Source of the DNA: Pseudocoprococcus catus
Lineage (GTDB): Bacteria > Bacillota > Clostridia > Lachnospirales > Lachnospiraceae
Length of the DNA stretch: 64,000 nucleotides
NCBI RefSeq assembly: GCF_019734885.1
Contig: NZ_JAAXCM010000032.1
Coordinates: 62,001 to 126,000 of the forward strand
Reading direction: 5' to 3'
The notes beneath the pieces are model-generated. The model saw nothing but the letters and a program-made list of their open reading frames with translations, was not told where the DNA came from and did not search any database. The position numbers and the translations under genes are program-made. Below are positions 1 to 8,883 of the stretch, in pieces. The number at the start of each line of letters is the position of its first letter. Positions within the stretch are counted from its first letter, which is position 1.

Positions 1-152
1 ATATAATATCTGTTATCGAAAGATTTTTCAAAAAAATACAAATATATCTTTCATTATCAGAATATTCATATTAAAATAGATATGTATATTGATAAACATT
101 TAAAGTGCCATGCATTTTGAATATGGAATCTATAAAATAGGGGGATTACATA

Positions 153-413
153 ATGGATCTGATGAAAGATATTTATAAAAAAGAACTTCGTACACGTATT
201 GCTGCATGGGAAGGCAAGAAAACAGACGATTTTCAGTATGAACCGGAACGCGCCGAATTAAAAGCCCAGATGAAAGACTGGCTGGCTGAGAAACTCGGCG
301 TCGATGATGAGAAGAAGCTGCTTATCGCCAATCGTAAGTATTTCGCTACTTGCATGGCCGAGCTGGTTTATGAAGAAACTGTCCGTCCGAACATGAAAGA
401 TTTTATTCATTAA
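153..413 (+). CDS. Small hypothetical protein (86 aa)
   Basis: I do not recognise this 86-residue protein. It is highly charged, Lys/Glu-rich, with no signal peptide or membrane segment, and looks mostly helical. It has one Cys near residue 67. The ATG follows an AGGGGG ribosome binding site with good spacing. It is monocistronic: a strong terminator follows at once and the next gene is on the other strand. The 152 bases upstream are very AT-rich, and I could not place a convincing promoter there. Confidence 0.7.
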   Translation: MDLMKDIYKKELRTRIAAWEGKKTDDFQYEPERAELKAQMKDWLAEKLGVDDEKKLLIANRKYFATCMAELVYEETVRPNMKDFIH

Positions 414-417
414 AAAA

Positions 418-469
418 AGAAGGGGATGTGAAAAAACTCAATCGAGTTTTTTCACATCCCCTTCTTTTT
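418..469. terminator. Bidirectional intrinsic terminator
   Basis: A perfect inverted repeat pairs 421-439 with 444-462 around a four-base loop and is flanked by A-rich and T-rich tracts. It separates two convergent genes and should stop transcription from both sides. Its T tract reaches the stop codon of the minus-strand gene. Confidence 0.93.
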
Positions 470-1061
470 ATTTTATCATTAATCGTAAATTATTCACCTG
501 CAATTCAACTTCTGCCAATTTGGCCTTATCCTGCAGAAGATTCATGATATAGGCTTTATTAACACTCATACTCTTCGCAATAAGAAATTGTGCTTTTTTA
601 TAATCCTGTGCCTTAATATAGGACTGTACGGATGCAAGATCCGTTGGGCCGCTGTAATCTTCACCCAAAAAAGCGGGAGCTGTGACTTCTGCGTAATAAT
701 ATGGAAGAATATGGTCTGCCACATAACCGCAGTCATAGCCTGCAAATTCCACCGTCAGTGTCACTTCATCCACATCCCGTTTTCCTCCGCACTGAATATC
801 AAAGTTCTTCAGCTGAATCGGGCCGGTAATCGGGGCTAACAGCTGCTCTATCTGCGGTTCAACTTTGCCCTTATTACTGTTTAAAGCCTGGGCCACCATT
901 TCATTCTTCTTGCGTGCCGGAAGCATTTTAAGCATCTGCCCTGTAAAAGGAGGCAGTTTCACACCACCCATCTGTTCAGGATGCTGCTTCGCCATCTCCA
1001 ACATGTTATTCAGCAATTTATCGTAATTAATGTGGCCAATGGCCAGTATCATCTTGATCAT
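468..1061 (-). CDS. Hypothetical protein, coupled to C39-like gene
   Basis: This 197-residue protein is not recognised. No membrane segment is evident. It has a Lys-rich N-terminal part and a central segment (about 85-125) containing Cys91 and Cys112 and a run of hydrophobic beta-like strands. The ATG lies directly after the TAA of the upstream gene with no intervening base, so it is probably translated by re-initiation. The partner is a secreted C39-like protein, but nothing in this sequence itself suggests secretion. Confidence 0.75.
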   Translation of the reverse strand: MIKMILAIGHINYDKLLNNMLEMAKQHPEQMGGVKLPPFTGQMLKMLPARKKNEMVAQALNSNKGKVEPQIEQLLAPITGPIQLKNFDIQCGGKRDVDEVTLTVEFAGYDCGYVADHILPYYYAEVTAPAFLGEDYSGPTDLASVQSYIKAQDYKKAQFLIAKSMSVNKAYIMNLLQDKAKLAEVELQVNNLRLMIK

Positions 1062-1763
1062 TTAACTCATCTCCAGTTTCAGCTCTGTTTTATCAAGACT
1101 GTCAACGCCTGTCACCGGTGCAATCTCTATTGCAGGAATCAGAGACTGTTCCGCTGCCGCTTCTTCAGAATCATTTTCTTTTTCTGCCTGAACCGGAGGA
1201 TTCAGTTTAGAAGGGCTTGTCACATACCATACAACATCCACATCTTCCAGTTCAATGATAGCATCTGAAGCAGGTACTCTTGCCTGTGCACAGCCTTCCG
1301 CCGGATCACTGCAGTAAAATGTATCTGTCTCCTCATCATAATCCGTCAATGCAATGGCATGGGGCTTATTGGAATCGTAAGCAACAATGCCCTCCGGATG
1401 TTCCTTCAGTAATTTTTTCAAATCCTCCACAGAGGAAACATAATCATGTGTCATCGTCACACCATCATAAGTAAATGTCCAGGAAATTCCTACGCCTTCC
1501 CGCCAAGCCACACTGCCTACGCTGCTCTCCGTAATGTCTTCCCAGTCCTCATAACCTGCCAGCATCGCTGCTCTTCGCATAATCATGGCCGATGAAGCTA
1601 ACGTACAGGTTCCTCTTCTTGACTGCTTGATAAATACATTCTCATCATTAAGTTCTTCAAAAGTAATATCTTTAGTGGCTGTTTTCTCTGCCGCCTGAGC
1701 CTGACCGCAATTTACAATGACGATCATCAGTACCAGACTCAGCAAAAGCATCCATTTCTTCAT
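1062..1763 (-). CDS. Secreted protein with C39-like (papain-fold) domain
   Basis: The first ~24 residues form a signal peptide (MKKWMLLLSL, hydrophobic core, AQA-A type end). Residues ~45-180 look like a bacteriocin-peptidase-type C39 or related papain-like fold: a Cys in RRGTCTLASSAM (~residue 53), a His in KPHAIALTDYD and an Asp in YCSDPA are in the expected order for a Cys-His-Asp set. The C-terminal 50 residues are acidic and low complexity. It could be a non-catalytic C39-like domain. It starts an operon with the gene at 468-1061. Confidence 0.62.
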   Translation of the reverse strand: MKKWMLLLSLVLMIVIVNCGQAQAAEKTATKDITFEELNDENVFIKQSRRGTCTLASSAMIMRRAAMLAGYEDWEDITESSVGSVAWREGVGISWTFTYDGVTMTHDYVSSVEDLKKLLKEHPEGIVAYDSNKPHAIALTDYDEETDTFYCSDPAEGCAQARVPASDAIIELEDVDVVWYVTSPSKLNPPVQAEKENDSEEAAAEQSLIPAIEIAPVTGVDSLDKTELKLEMS

Positions 1764-1914
1764 TCATTAAAACCCCCGCAAAATTATTTCAGATTTCTTT
1801 ATGAATCTTGCCGTCTTTACACGGCGCTTCGTTAAGTGTAATATATCTGTAATAATTTCGCAATAGATTTTAGGGTTTTTTAAGATTTTTTAATAACATT
1901 TTATTAACATTTTT

Positions 1915-2481
1915 CTACATAATATTTCTGAAATTCAATTCATAACTGAAAATTCGGATAGAATTTTCCTTTTCTGCAGCCAACTTCAATGTTTCAGACA
2001 ATGTTGTCACACACACAATGGCGTAAACCTTTCTGTCCGCTGCGTTCTTCTGAATACGCTTTCTCTGGACTGTCATGTCATCCAGAACCTGCAGATACAA
2101 TTCTTCGTATTCCGGCCGCTGGACTGTTTCAATTACATAAATATTATCTTCACGATCCATGGCAATCAATTCACCATCATCAGCTTCTTCACATAAGGTC
2201 AGAGGCAAGCCAAAAATATTTTTCTTTTGTCGGAGATCATCTGCGATCATCTCTGTCAACGTAGGCCCTGAAAAATGACAATTCAAAGCACTACCCCCGC
2301 CTTTTCCCAAAGTCCGGTCCGTCTCTTTGACAGGTTCCGACTGTACAGCACCTGATTTTGCCGGTACAGTCTCCAAAATATCCGTCTGTTCATCCGCTTT
2401 CTTTTTTTCCTTTATATGGTCATAAAGCATATTGCCGTAAACAAGCACAACAATGACACCAAGACCAATTAAAAAATACAT
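1915..2481 (-). CDS. Membrane-anchored hypothetical protein
   Basis: A single N-terminal transmembrane helix (residues 2-17) is followed by a charged linker and a C-terminal soluble domain (from ~75). That domain has an alternating hydrophobic pattern that could be an alpha/beta fold, but I cannot assign a family. It follows the L,D-transpeptidase gene by 14 bases with an AGGAGG site, so the two are co-transcribed and this may be a cell-envelope protein. The function is unknown. Confidence 0.68.
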   Translation of the reverse strand: MYFLIGLGVIVVLVYGNMLYDHIKEKKKADEQTDILETVPAKSGAVQSEPVKETDRTLGKGGGSALNCHFSGPTLTEMIADDLRQKKNIFGLPLTLCEEADDGELIAMDREDNIYVIETVQRPEYEELYLQVLDDMTVQRKRIQKNAADRKVYAIVCVTTLSETLKLAAEKENSIRIFSYELNFRNIM

Positions 2482-2495
2482 ATCATTTCCTCCTG

Positions 2496-3947
2496 TTAAT
2501 TGCTGCTGTATGAATACGCATTGGATACTTTTGCATTATTGGATGTCAGCTTCACATTGTCTCTGTAGTAAGCCACAACCGGCGTTCCAAGTTCTACATT
2601 CTTATAGATTGTATCCGCCGCATCGTATGGCAGATTAATGCATCCATGGGAACCGCTGTTCTTATAAATACTGCCGCCAAAATTACTTCTCCAGCTGGCA
2701 TCATGAAGCCCCACATTGTACGCAAACGGCATAAAATATGTCACATCCGACTCATAATCTTCCCCCACCAATGTGGCCGGACTCTGTCTGCTGATAATCT
2801 TGAAGACACCATCCGGCGAACCATTGCCATTGTTGAGATTGCCGGAAACAAGATCCGAATCCATCAAAAGGGAACCATCTTTGTAATACCAGAGATGCTG
2901 GTTCGTATAATCAATTTCTATATATGTATTGCCGATATCATCCGCACCTTCCACAAAAGCCCTCTGCTCATACTCCGGCTCTCTTGTAACTGATTCGCCT
3001 TTTTCGATATCCTCAATAATCCGGGCTGCCTCACCCTTCTTGTCAATGACCCATCCGTAATCTCCGCCGCCGATCTTGATAGTATCACCATTTGTTGTCA
3101 CAAATGAACGCGTCGCCGCATAGGTATTGTACTTGGATGCCAGCTGCTGTGCATAGGAAGCCGCCATATCCGGATCTACTGTCACAGACAAGTCATCATT
3201 GATGGTCAGCCAGGACAATATCGTCTGTCCATCCAACACCTGTTCTGAGCCCTCAATCTCATAAGTAATGGACATATTCTTGTATTTCTCTGTTACCTGA
3301 AGCTTTTCCTGAAGCTTTGGATCCTCTGAAGTCACTGCCGGCTGCATATAATCCGAGTCATTTAACTTAAGCACTGCCTGACGTTCCTCAATGACTGCCT
3401 TCACATCCAACATGATCTGCTCTTCCAGGGGTTGATTGCCCTTCTTCTCAGGTACAATCTCATAACCATTATCCGTATATTTCAGATAAGCATCCTCAGG
3501 CTTCTCAATGTTCTCTTCCTTGAAACAGTCCATCCCCTCTACCAGCTTCACCAGCTTCGACTCATCATATGTCAGCTTTACATTAACCGTATGCGAATGA
3601 TCTTTACTGATGTATAATGGCCATAACATACTGTTCTGCTTATCCATCACTTTCTGAATGCTGCCATCAGACTCATAGTGATAATCAATATCTTTACCGC
3701 TGATATAAGTTACCCTGTCTTCTCTGTCATGAATTGCCAACAGATAATCTTCCGCATCTTCCTTAATCTTCTCTTCTGCTGTATCTGCTGTTCCCAGGGA
3801 AAAATTCGTCTCATTGATCACTGTCCCCGGGTAGAAGTGATCATGAAAATAATAACCAACACCTGCATAAGCTGCCGCCAGCAGCACAGCAACAGAGCTG
3901 ATTCCGATAATCAGGCCCTTTTTCACTGACTTTTTATTCTTTGCCAT
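2496..3947 (-). CDS. L,D-transpeptidase (YkuD domain)
   Basis: This is a 483-residue single-pass membrane protein that should make 3-3 cross-links in peptidoglycan outside the membrane. Residues ~8-32 form the transmembrane anchor. The middle (~60-340) resembles the duplicated PG-binding_4 region often found ahead of YkuD in clostridia. The C-terminal YkuD domain carries the catalytic SHGCINLP motif with its His and Cys near residues 440-445. An AGGAAG site precedes the start. It is the first gene of a two-gene operon with 1915-2481. Confidence 0.92.
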   Translation of the reverse strand: MAKNKKSVKKGLIIGISSVAVLLAAAYAGVGYYFHDHFYPGTVINETNFSLGTADTAEEKIKEDAEDYLLAIHDREDRVTYISGKDIDYHYESDGSIQKVMDKQNSMLWPLYISKDHSHTVNVKLTYDESKLVKLVEGMDCFKEENIEKPEDAYLKYTDNGYEIVPEKKGNQPLEEQIMLDVKAVIEERQAVLKLNDSDYMQPAVTSEDPKLQEKLQVTEKYKNMSITYEIEGSEQVLDGQTILSWLTINDDLSVTVDPDMAASYAQQLASKYNTYAATRSFVTTNGDTIKIGGGDYGWVIDKKGEAARIIEDIEKGESVTREPEYEQRAFVEGADDIGNTYIEIDYTNQHLWYYKDGSLLMDSDLVSGNLNNGNGSPDGVFKIISRQSPATLVGEDYESDVTYFMPFAYNVGLHDASWRSNFGGSIYKNSGSHGCINLPYDAADTIYKNVELGTPVVAYYRDNVKLTSNNAKVSNAYSYSSN

Positions 3948-4110
3948 ATTTCTTCCTCCAAAATTTATATCAAATCACATATTAATAATTACGCATATAT
4001 CACTTCCATATCATACCATATTTTCTTTAAAATAATCTGACTTTTTTATAAACAAATGTGAATTCTAGTCCTTTTTAATGAAACTGGCTTGTTTTTCTAT
4101 AAAACCAGAA

Positions 4111-4133
4111 AAGGCCGCATACTATGCAGCCTT
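4111..4133 (-). terminator. Terminator of the phosphate operon
   Basis: A stem with one mismatch (AAGGC-GCAT paired with ATGC-GCCTT) overlaps the stop codon of the kinase gene and is followed on the minus strand by a TTTT run. It is a plausible intrinsic terminator. Confidence 0.65.
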
Positions 4134-5462
4134 ATCAAAGTAAATCTTTATTTCTGTTCCTTTGCCGACCTCGCTGGTCAGCTCCATCCGTGCACCGTTT
4201 CTGGCCACGATATGCTTGACAATAGCAAGTCCCAACCCGGTTCCACCGGTGGACTTGGAACGGCTTTTATCTACACGATAGAAACGTTCAAAAATGCGTT
4301 CCTGATGCTCTTTGGAAATGCCAATACCGGTATCTTTGACCGACAGTACAATCTGATTGTCCACCGGCATGACAGAAATGGTCACGCTTCCGCCCTTATT
4401 ATTATAACGAATGGCATTGTCACACAGATTATAAATAACTTCATCTGCCATTCCCTTTTCTGTCCGGATCTTGCATGGAACACCTTCCAATTTCAGTGTC
4501 ACATCATGTTTCTGAGCACTTATCTCCAGCGTATCCATACAGTTCTCTGCAGCCTGATACAAGTCCACTGTCTCCAAAACCACATCCTGTGTTGTGGCAT
4601 CCAGCTCCGAAAGTCGAATGGTATCATTGATCAGTGTCAGCAGACGATCCGCACTTTTATGAATTTCCCCGCCAAAACGGGCAATATCCTTTTCTGATAC
4701 CATTCCATTCTCTATCAATTCAGAATAACCGGATATTGCAGCCAAGGGGGTCTTCAGTTCATGAGATACATTGGCTGTAAAGTCCTGACGCATACTGGCA
4801 TTTTTCAGGATATCTTCATGCTGTCTTCGAATGGTGTCAATAAAAGGTTCCATTTCCTGATAAACGGAAATTTCATTGACATAATCCATGTTTTTGGCCA
4901 TCTGCTCAATCGGTCTCAGAAGACTGTCTGTCAGTAAACGCCCAAGAAATGTACAGATGACAAACAGAATGATCACCATCACTGCAACGATCGGCAGCAT
5001 TCCCTGCACGATACTGAGGACACTGCCTGTCTCTGTAGCCACACGCAGCACATTGCCGTCATTCATGCGCACAGCATAATAAAATGTAGATTTTGCCACT
5101 GTTTTAGATTGACGAACAGCCTGCCCTTCGCCTGTTTCAAATGCCGCCTTGATTTCCTCACGGTTGCTGTGGTTTTCCATGCCACCGATATCCGCATTGG
5201 TATCCAAAAGGACTTTGCCTTCTTTGTCGATAATCGTGACACGAAGGTTATCCAACTGATGCACTTCCTGAATCAGCGTTGCTTCATCATATGTATCCAC
5301 ACTGGTCAAAACATAGGCGTATGTTCTCACATCACTAAAAACCTGTGCTTTAAAACGCTGATAAAACAGTGCCGTCACAATGGTTGTTGTGACAAGAATG
5401 GCCAGAGCTGCAATCAAACAAAACTGCAGATATATTTTGTGCTTCATCTTTTTTCCGCGCAT
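4122..5462 (-). CDS. phoR: PhoR-type sensor histidine kinase
   Basis: This is a 446-residue membrane kinase. Two transmembrane helices (~8-30 and ~150-172) enclose an extracytoplasmic sensor domain of ~120 residues. A HisKA H-box follows (NVSHELKTPLAAISGY, His near 236), then an HATPase_c domain with N-box (NLCDNAIRYN), G1 (DTGIGI) and G2 (GTGLGLAIV). It would autophosphorylate and pass phosphate to the regulator encoded 6 bases upstream. The third place in an operon with a Na/Pi symporter makes phosphate the likely signal. The first ATG at 5462 has a distant AAGGAG site; the Met five codons later is an alternative. Confidence 0.9.
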   Translation of the reverse strand: MRGKKMKHKIYLQFCLIAALAILVTTTIVTALFYQRFKAQVFSDVRTYAYVLTSVDTYDEATLIQEVHQLDNLRVTIIDKEGKVLLDTNADIGGMENHSNREEIKAAFETGEGQAVRQSKTVAKSTFYYAVRMNDGNVLRVATETGSVLSIVQGMLPIVAVMVIILFVICTFLGRLLTDSLLRPIEQMAKNMDYVNEISVYQEMEPFIDTIRRQHEDILKNASMRQDFTANVSHELKTPLAAISGYSELIENGMVSEKDIARFGGEIHKSADRLLTLINDTIRLSELDATTQDVVLETVDLYQAAENCMDTLEISAQKHDVTLKLEGVPCKIRTEKGMADEVIYNLCDNAIRYNNKGGSVTISVMPVDNQIVLSVKDTGIGISKEHQERIFERFYRVDKSRSKSTGGTGLGLAIVKHIVARNGARMELTSEVGKGTEIKIYFDKAA

Positions 5463-5468
5463 GGCCTT

Positions 5469-6152
5469 TTAATTCTCCTTATCCGACATAATATAGCCGA
5501 CATTTCGAACCGTCTTGATCATAGAACCGGCCTCACCGAGTTTTTTACGTAAGGTCTTGATATGCATATCCAAAGTTCTGGATTCACCTTCGAAATCAAT
5601 GCCCCAGATACGCTCCATGATTGTATCTCTTGCTGTTACAATTCCCGCATTGCTCATCAATAATTTTAAAAGTTCATACTCTTTATATGTAAGCTCACAA
5701 ACCTGATCATTCACATAAACCGCATGTTTCTCATCATCCATAAACACGCTTCCCAGTGTCAAAAACTTCTTTTCTTCCACATAGGCACTTCTTCGAAGCA
5801 GCGCCTTGACCCTGGAAATCAGCTCCATGATACCAAAAGGCTTTGTGATATAGTCATCTGCGCCGACATCCAGTCCTTTGACCTTATCAATCTCTGATGT
5901 TTTGGCTGTCACAAGAATAATCGGCAGTTTCTTTGTCTCCGGCATGGACCGGAGCTTTCTCAGTACATCCAGTCCATCGGCATCCGGAAGCATAATATCA
6001 AGCAGAAGAAGACTCGGTACCCGCTCTGAAACTTTTTTGAAAAAGTCTCTGGCATTATCAAACCCTTCTGTCTGATATCCGCTGTTCTTCAGGGCATAAG
6101 CCTCTATTTCCTGAATATTCAGATCATCCTCAAGAATATATATTGTCGCCAT
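5469..6152 (-). CDS. phoB: OmpR/PhoB-family response regulator
   Basis: This is a 227-residue two-domain regulator. The receiver domain (1-120) has acidic residues in LEDD, the phospho-acceptor Asp in LLLDIMLPDADG (~53) and the Lys in ITKPF. The winged-helix DNA-binding domain (~130-225) ends with the typical RTLDMHIKTLRKKLG and RNVGYIM segments. GGAGG precedes the ATG. It sits 11 bases after the Na/Pi symporter gene and 6 before the kinase gene. By context it probably acts on the TTTACAT repeats upstream of this operon. Confidence 0.93.
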   Translation of the reverse strand: MATIYILEDDLNIQEIEAYALKNSGYQTEGFDNARDFFKKVSERVPSLLLLDIMLPDADGLDVLRKLRSMPETKKLPIILVTAKTSEIDKVKGLDVGADDYITKPFGIMELISRVKALLRRSAYVEEKKFLTLGSVFMDDEKHAVYVNDQVCELTYKEYELLKLLMSNAGIVTARDTIMERIWGIDFEGESRTLDMHIKTLRKKLGEAGSMIKTVRNVGYIMSDKEN

Positions 6153-6163
6153 CTTTATCCTCC

Positions 6164-7954
6164 TTATGACTGAGGCAATGCATAATCTGCCTTGTCTTTC
6201 TGATATGCTTCACGGAATGCTGCATCTTTATTTTCCTTCAAACCTTCCAGATATTCATGGACATCAAATACATTCTCATGGATCCTTAAAAGGTCAACCG
6301 CCAGGTTGGAACAATGGTCTGCCACTCTTTCATAATTGATCGTGATGTCTGACAAAACAAATCCCAGTTCCACAGAACATTCGCCGCTGCGAAGTCGTCT
6401 GACATGACGCTGCTTCAACTCATCATTCAGGTAGTCGATCACTTCCTCAAGCGGTTCCACCTGACGTGCCAGATGAATATCATCATTCTTAAATGCCTCA
6501 ATAGACATATTCATAATATCTCTCACTGCTCTGGAATATACTTCCAGTTCCTGAGCACCTTTATCCGAAAATGTAAGCTGCTTCTCATTCATTTCCTGAG
6601 CTTTTTCCATAATATTCACCGCATGATCGGAAATTCGCTCTAAATCCCCGATGCAGTGCAGCAGCATAGACAGGCTCTTGCTGTCTTTTTCCGACAGATC
6701 CCGACTGCTGAGTCGAATCAGATACGTACCCAGACGGTCCTCATAATGATCAACTTTATTCTCCAGTTTCAGAACATTCTCTGCTTTTGTCTCATCATAT
6801 TTCTGCAGAAGCTCCATGGCAATAAACAATGCCTGCCTAGAAAGCTCGGCCATATGAGATGTAACGGAATAACAATTCTCCATGGCAAAACCCGGTTTCT
6901 CAATAAAACGATCATCCAGCAGAAGCAGCATATCCTGTCCTTCCTCTTCAGGCTGTACAGACTGCTTCTCATCTTCATCAGATGTTCTGACAGTAAGAAT
7001 TGCCAGTTTCTCAAGTCCTCTGTGGAAAGGCAGTAAAATAGCTGTTGCAAAAATATTAAACACACTGTGGATCACAGCAATACCTGCCGGATTTGCAATA
7101 CTGTCAATAAAACTAAAATGCAGTACTGCATTCAGCACATAAAAGATGATCATAAAGATTGCTGTACCGATAATATTGAAATACAAATGGACAAATGCTG
7201 TACGCTTTGCATTCTTGGATGCACCGATACTGGACAACAGCGCTGTCACACATGTACCGATATTCTGTCCCATAATAATAGGGATAGCTGCACCATAGCT
7301 GACTGCCCCTGTCACACATAAGGACTGCAGAATACCGACCGACGCCGATGAACTCTGGATCACTGCCGTCAGAACAAGTCCTGCCAGCATACCCAGCAGC
7401 GGGTTCTTGAACATCAGCAGAATATTCGCAAATTCAGGCACATCCGCCAGTGGTTTCACCGCATCACTCATGGTTTCCATACCAAACATCAGCACGGTAA
7501 AACCAATCATAATGGTACCAATATCTTTTTTCTTCTCATTCTTGGAAAACATCAGAAATCCGACGCCGATTACGGCCAGAATCGGTGAAAAAGAGGACGG
7601 CTTCATCAATGTCAGAATAAAATTGTCCCCCTGAATACCTGTCAAACTCAAAAGCCATGATGTCACAGTTGTACCGATATTGGCACCCATAATAACACCC
7701 ACAGCCTGAGACAGCTTCATAATACCGGAATTAACAAAGCCAACAACCATGACCGTTGTGGCTGAGGATGACTGAATAACTGCTGTTACACCGGCGCCTA
7801 ACAGTACAGCCTTGAAAATATTGTCTGTCATCTTCTCCAGAATACGTTCCATACGTCCGCCGGACGCCTTTGACAGACCATTGCCCATAACTTCCATACC
7901 ATACAGGAAGAGGGCAAGGCCGCCAATCATCGTTAAAATATCAAATACACTCAT
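6164..7954 (-). CDS. Na/Pi cotransporter family protein with PhoU-like tail
   Basis: This is a 596-residue inorganic phosphate importer of the NptA/PNaS type. The membrane part (~1-315) contains two related repeats, each with the signature QSSSATTVMVVGF or QSSSASVGILQSL plus a GANIGTT or GQNIGTC motif, which bind Na and phosphate. The cytoplasmic part from ~350 is a helical PhoU-like domain, as in many bacterial family members. AAGGAG precedes the ATG. As first gene of an operon with phoB/phoR-like genes it is likely a phosphate-starvation transporter, possibly also signalling through its PhoU domain. Confidence 0.93.
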   Translation of the reverse strand: MSVFDILTMIGGLALFLYGMEVMGNGLSKASGGRMERILEKMTDNIFKAVLLGAGVTAVIQSSSATTVMVVGFVNSGIMKLSQAVGVIMGANIGTTVTSWLLSLTGIQGDNFILTLMKPSSFSPILAVIGVGFLMFSKNEKKKDIGTIMIGFTVLMFGMETMSDAVKPLADVPEFANILLMFKNPLLGMLAGLVLTAVIQSSSASVGILQSLCVTGAVSYGAAIPIIMGQNIGTCVTALLSSIGASKNAKRTAFVHLYFNIIGTAIFMIIFYVLNAVLHFSFIDSIANPAGIAVIHSVFNIFATAILLPFHRGLEKLAILTVRTSDEDEKQSVQPEEEGQDMLLLLDDRFIEKPGFAMENCYSVTSHMAELSRQALFIAMELLQKYDETKAENVLKLENKVDHYEDRLGTYLIRLSSRDLSEKDSKSLSMLLHCIGDLERISDHAVNIMEKAQEMNEKQLTFSDKGAQELEVYSRAVRDIMNMSIEAFKNDDIHLARQVEPLEEVIDYLNDELKQRHVRRLRSGECSVELGFVLSDITINYERVADHCSNLAVDLLRIHENVFDVHEYLEGLKENKDAAFREAYQKDKADYALPQS

Positions 7955-8020
7955 AAATTTCTCCTTTACGTTTCTTCATAACATCCATCTGTTCATGAAT
8001 AGTTTCCCTATTCATTCCAG

Positions 8021-8074
8021 ATTATACGATGACTATGTAAAGGATAAAGGCATTTCATGTAAAATCAATGTAAA
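8021..8074 (-). promoter_or_regulatory. PhoP-like direct repeats and -10 box
   Basis: On the minus strand three TTTACAT copies lie at 8068-8074, 8057-8063 and 8035-8041, spaced 11 and 22 bases apart, so all are on one helix face. A TATAAT box follows at 8021-8026. Known Gram-positive Pho boxes are TT(A/T)ACA-like direct repeats at 11-base spacing. Control by the adjacent regulator is inferred. Confidence 0.72.
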
Positions 8075-8170
8075 ATTTCATTTACATTCGGGTGTATTTT
8101 GGACTTTTTTAGCTTTATTTAGGTAAATTCTGTGTAAACCCATAATCTTGCCCGCATTTCCGCACAGCAC

Positions 8171-8202
8171 CTGACAGATGAGGGACAATTCCCATCTGCC
8201 AG
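8171..8202 (-). terminator. Hairpin after the acetyltransferase gene
   Basis: CTG-CAGATG-GGG pairs with CCC-TCTG-CAG around a short loop just past the acetyltransferase stop. No T tract follows on the minus strand, so it may be a weak terminator or an RNA 3' end stabiliser. Confidence 0.4.
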
Positions 8203-8212
8203 TTCTTCTCTA

Positions 8213-8869
8213 TTATTTCTTCAGCCACTTCTTGCAATGACTGCACTGCTCCTGTATGTCATGGATCAGCATAGACGTATGATAACCATCCGCAGCGGCA
8301 TGATTAACCATGATACTGAAAGGCAGCATCCATCGGTCATGTACTTTATGATAACGCCCGAACACAATGATCGGAAAATACATCTGCCGCGGTCCCGGTG
8401 TGTCATGTCCCACAGCTGTGAAAGAAACCCACGGTACACAGGATACCGGTGTAAAGGCATCCGGACGATCCGGCTTGGCTTTAATTCCCTTAATATCCTC
8501 GTACTGCTTCATATCCCTGCAGACATCTTTGTAAAATACAGCAAAATCCTCATTCCACTCTGTCCAGATATCCGAAAATGTCTCATCATCTTTGTGAAAA
8601 ATCGTATAAGACGGATGGCATACATCATATACGCCCAGCTTACCATCTTCGTCCACAGCCATTCTGAAATTCTCATGATGGTTGATCTCATACATAATGG
8701 CATACATCATCGCCGGATAAAAATGAATCCCCTTTTTCCGGCAGCGTTTCCTCAACTTCGTCACATCCAACTCCACATTCATCTCATAACTGGTGCAAAT
8801 CTGTTCGCTATAATATCGATAATGCTCCCGCCGCGGCCATTGTTCCATGTCTATACGTTCAAATGCCAT
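8213..8869 (-). CDS. Chloramphenicol acetyltransferase (CatA-like)
   Basis: The 218 residues match the CatA family in length and order. It transfers acetyl from acetyl-CoA to a hydroxyl, classically that of chloramphenicol. The active-site block VNHAAADGYH aligns with the family HHAxCDGFH block: catalytic His190 and structural Asp194 are kept, while the preceding His is Asn. PWVSFT supplies the conserved Ser (~149), and FYPA, FRM and YTIFH are also family motifs. AGGAGG precedes the ATG. It lies 14 bases after an alpha/beta hydrolase gene, so both are probably co-transcribed. No mobile element flanks it, so it may be a core gene whose natural substrate is unknown. Confidence 0.88.
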   Translation of the reverse strand: MAFERIDMEQWPRREHYRYYSEQICTSYEMNVELDVTKLRKRCRKKGIHFYPAMMYAIMYEINHHENFRMAVDEDGKLGVYDVCHPSYTIFHKDDETFSDIWTEWNEDFAVFYKDVCRDMKQYEDIKGIKAKPDRPDAFTPVSCVPWVSFTAVGHDTPGPRQMYFPIIVFGRYHKVHDRWMLPFSIMVNHAAADGYHTSMLIHDIQEQCSHCKKWLKK

Positions 8870-8883
8870 TTCTGTTCCTCCTG

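Noticed and set aside
131-136. TATAAA before the first gene
   Set aside because: Too close to the ribosome site for a -10 box; no -35 at the right distance.
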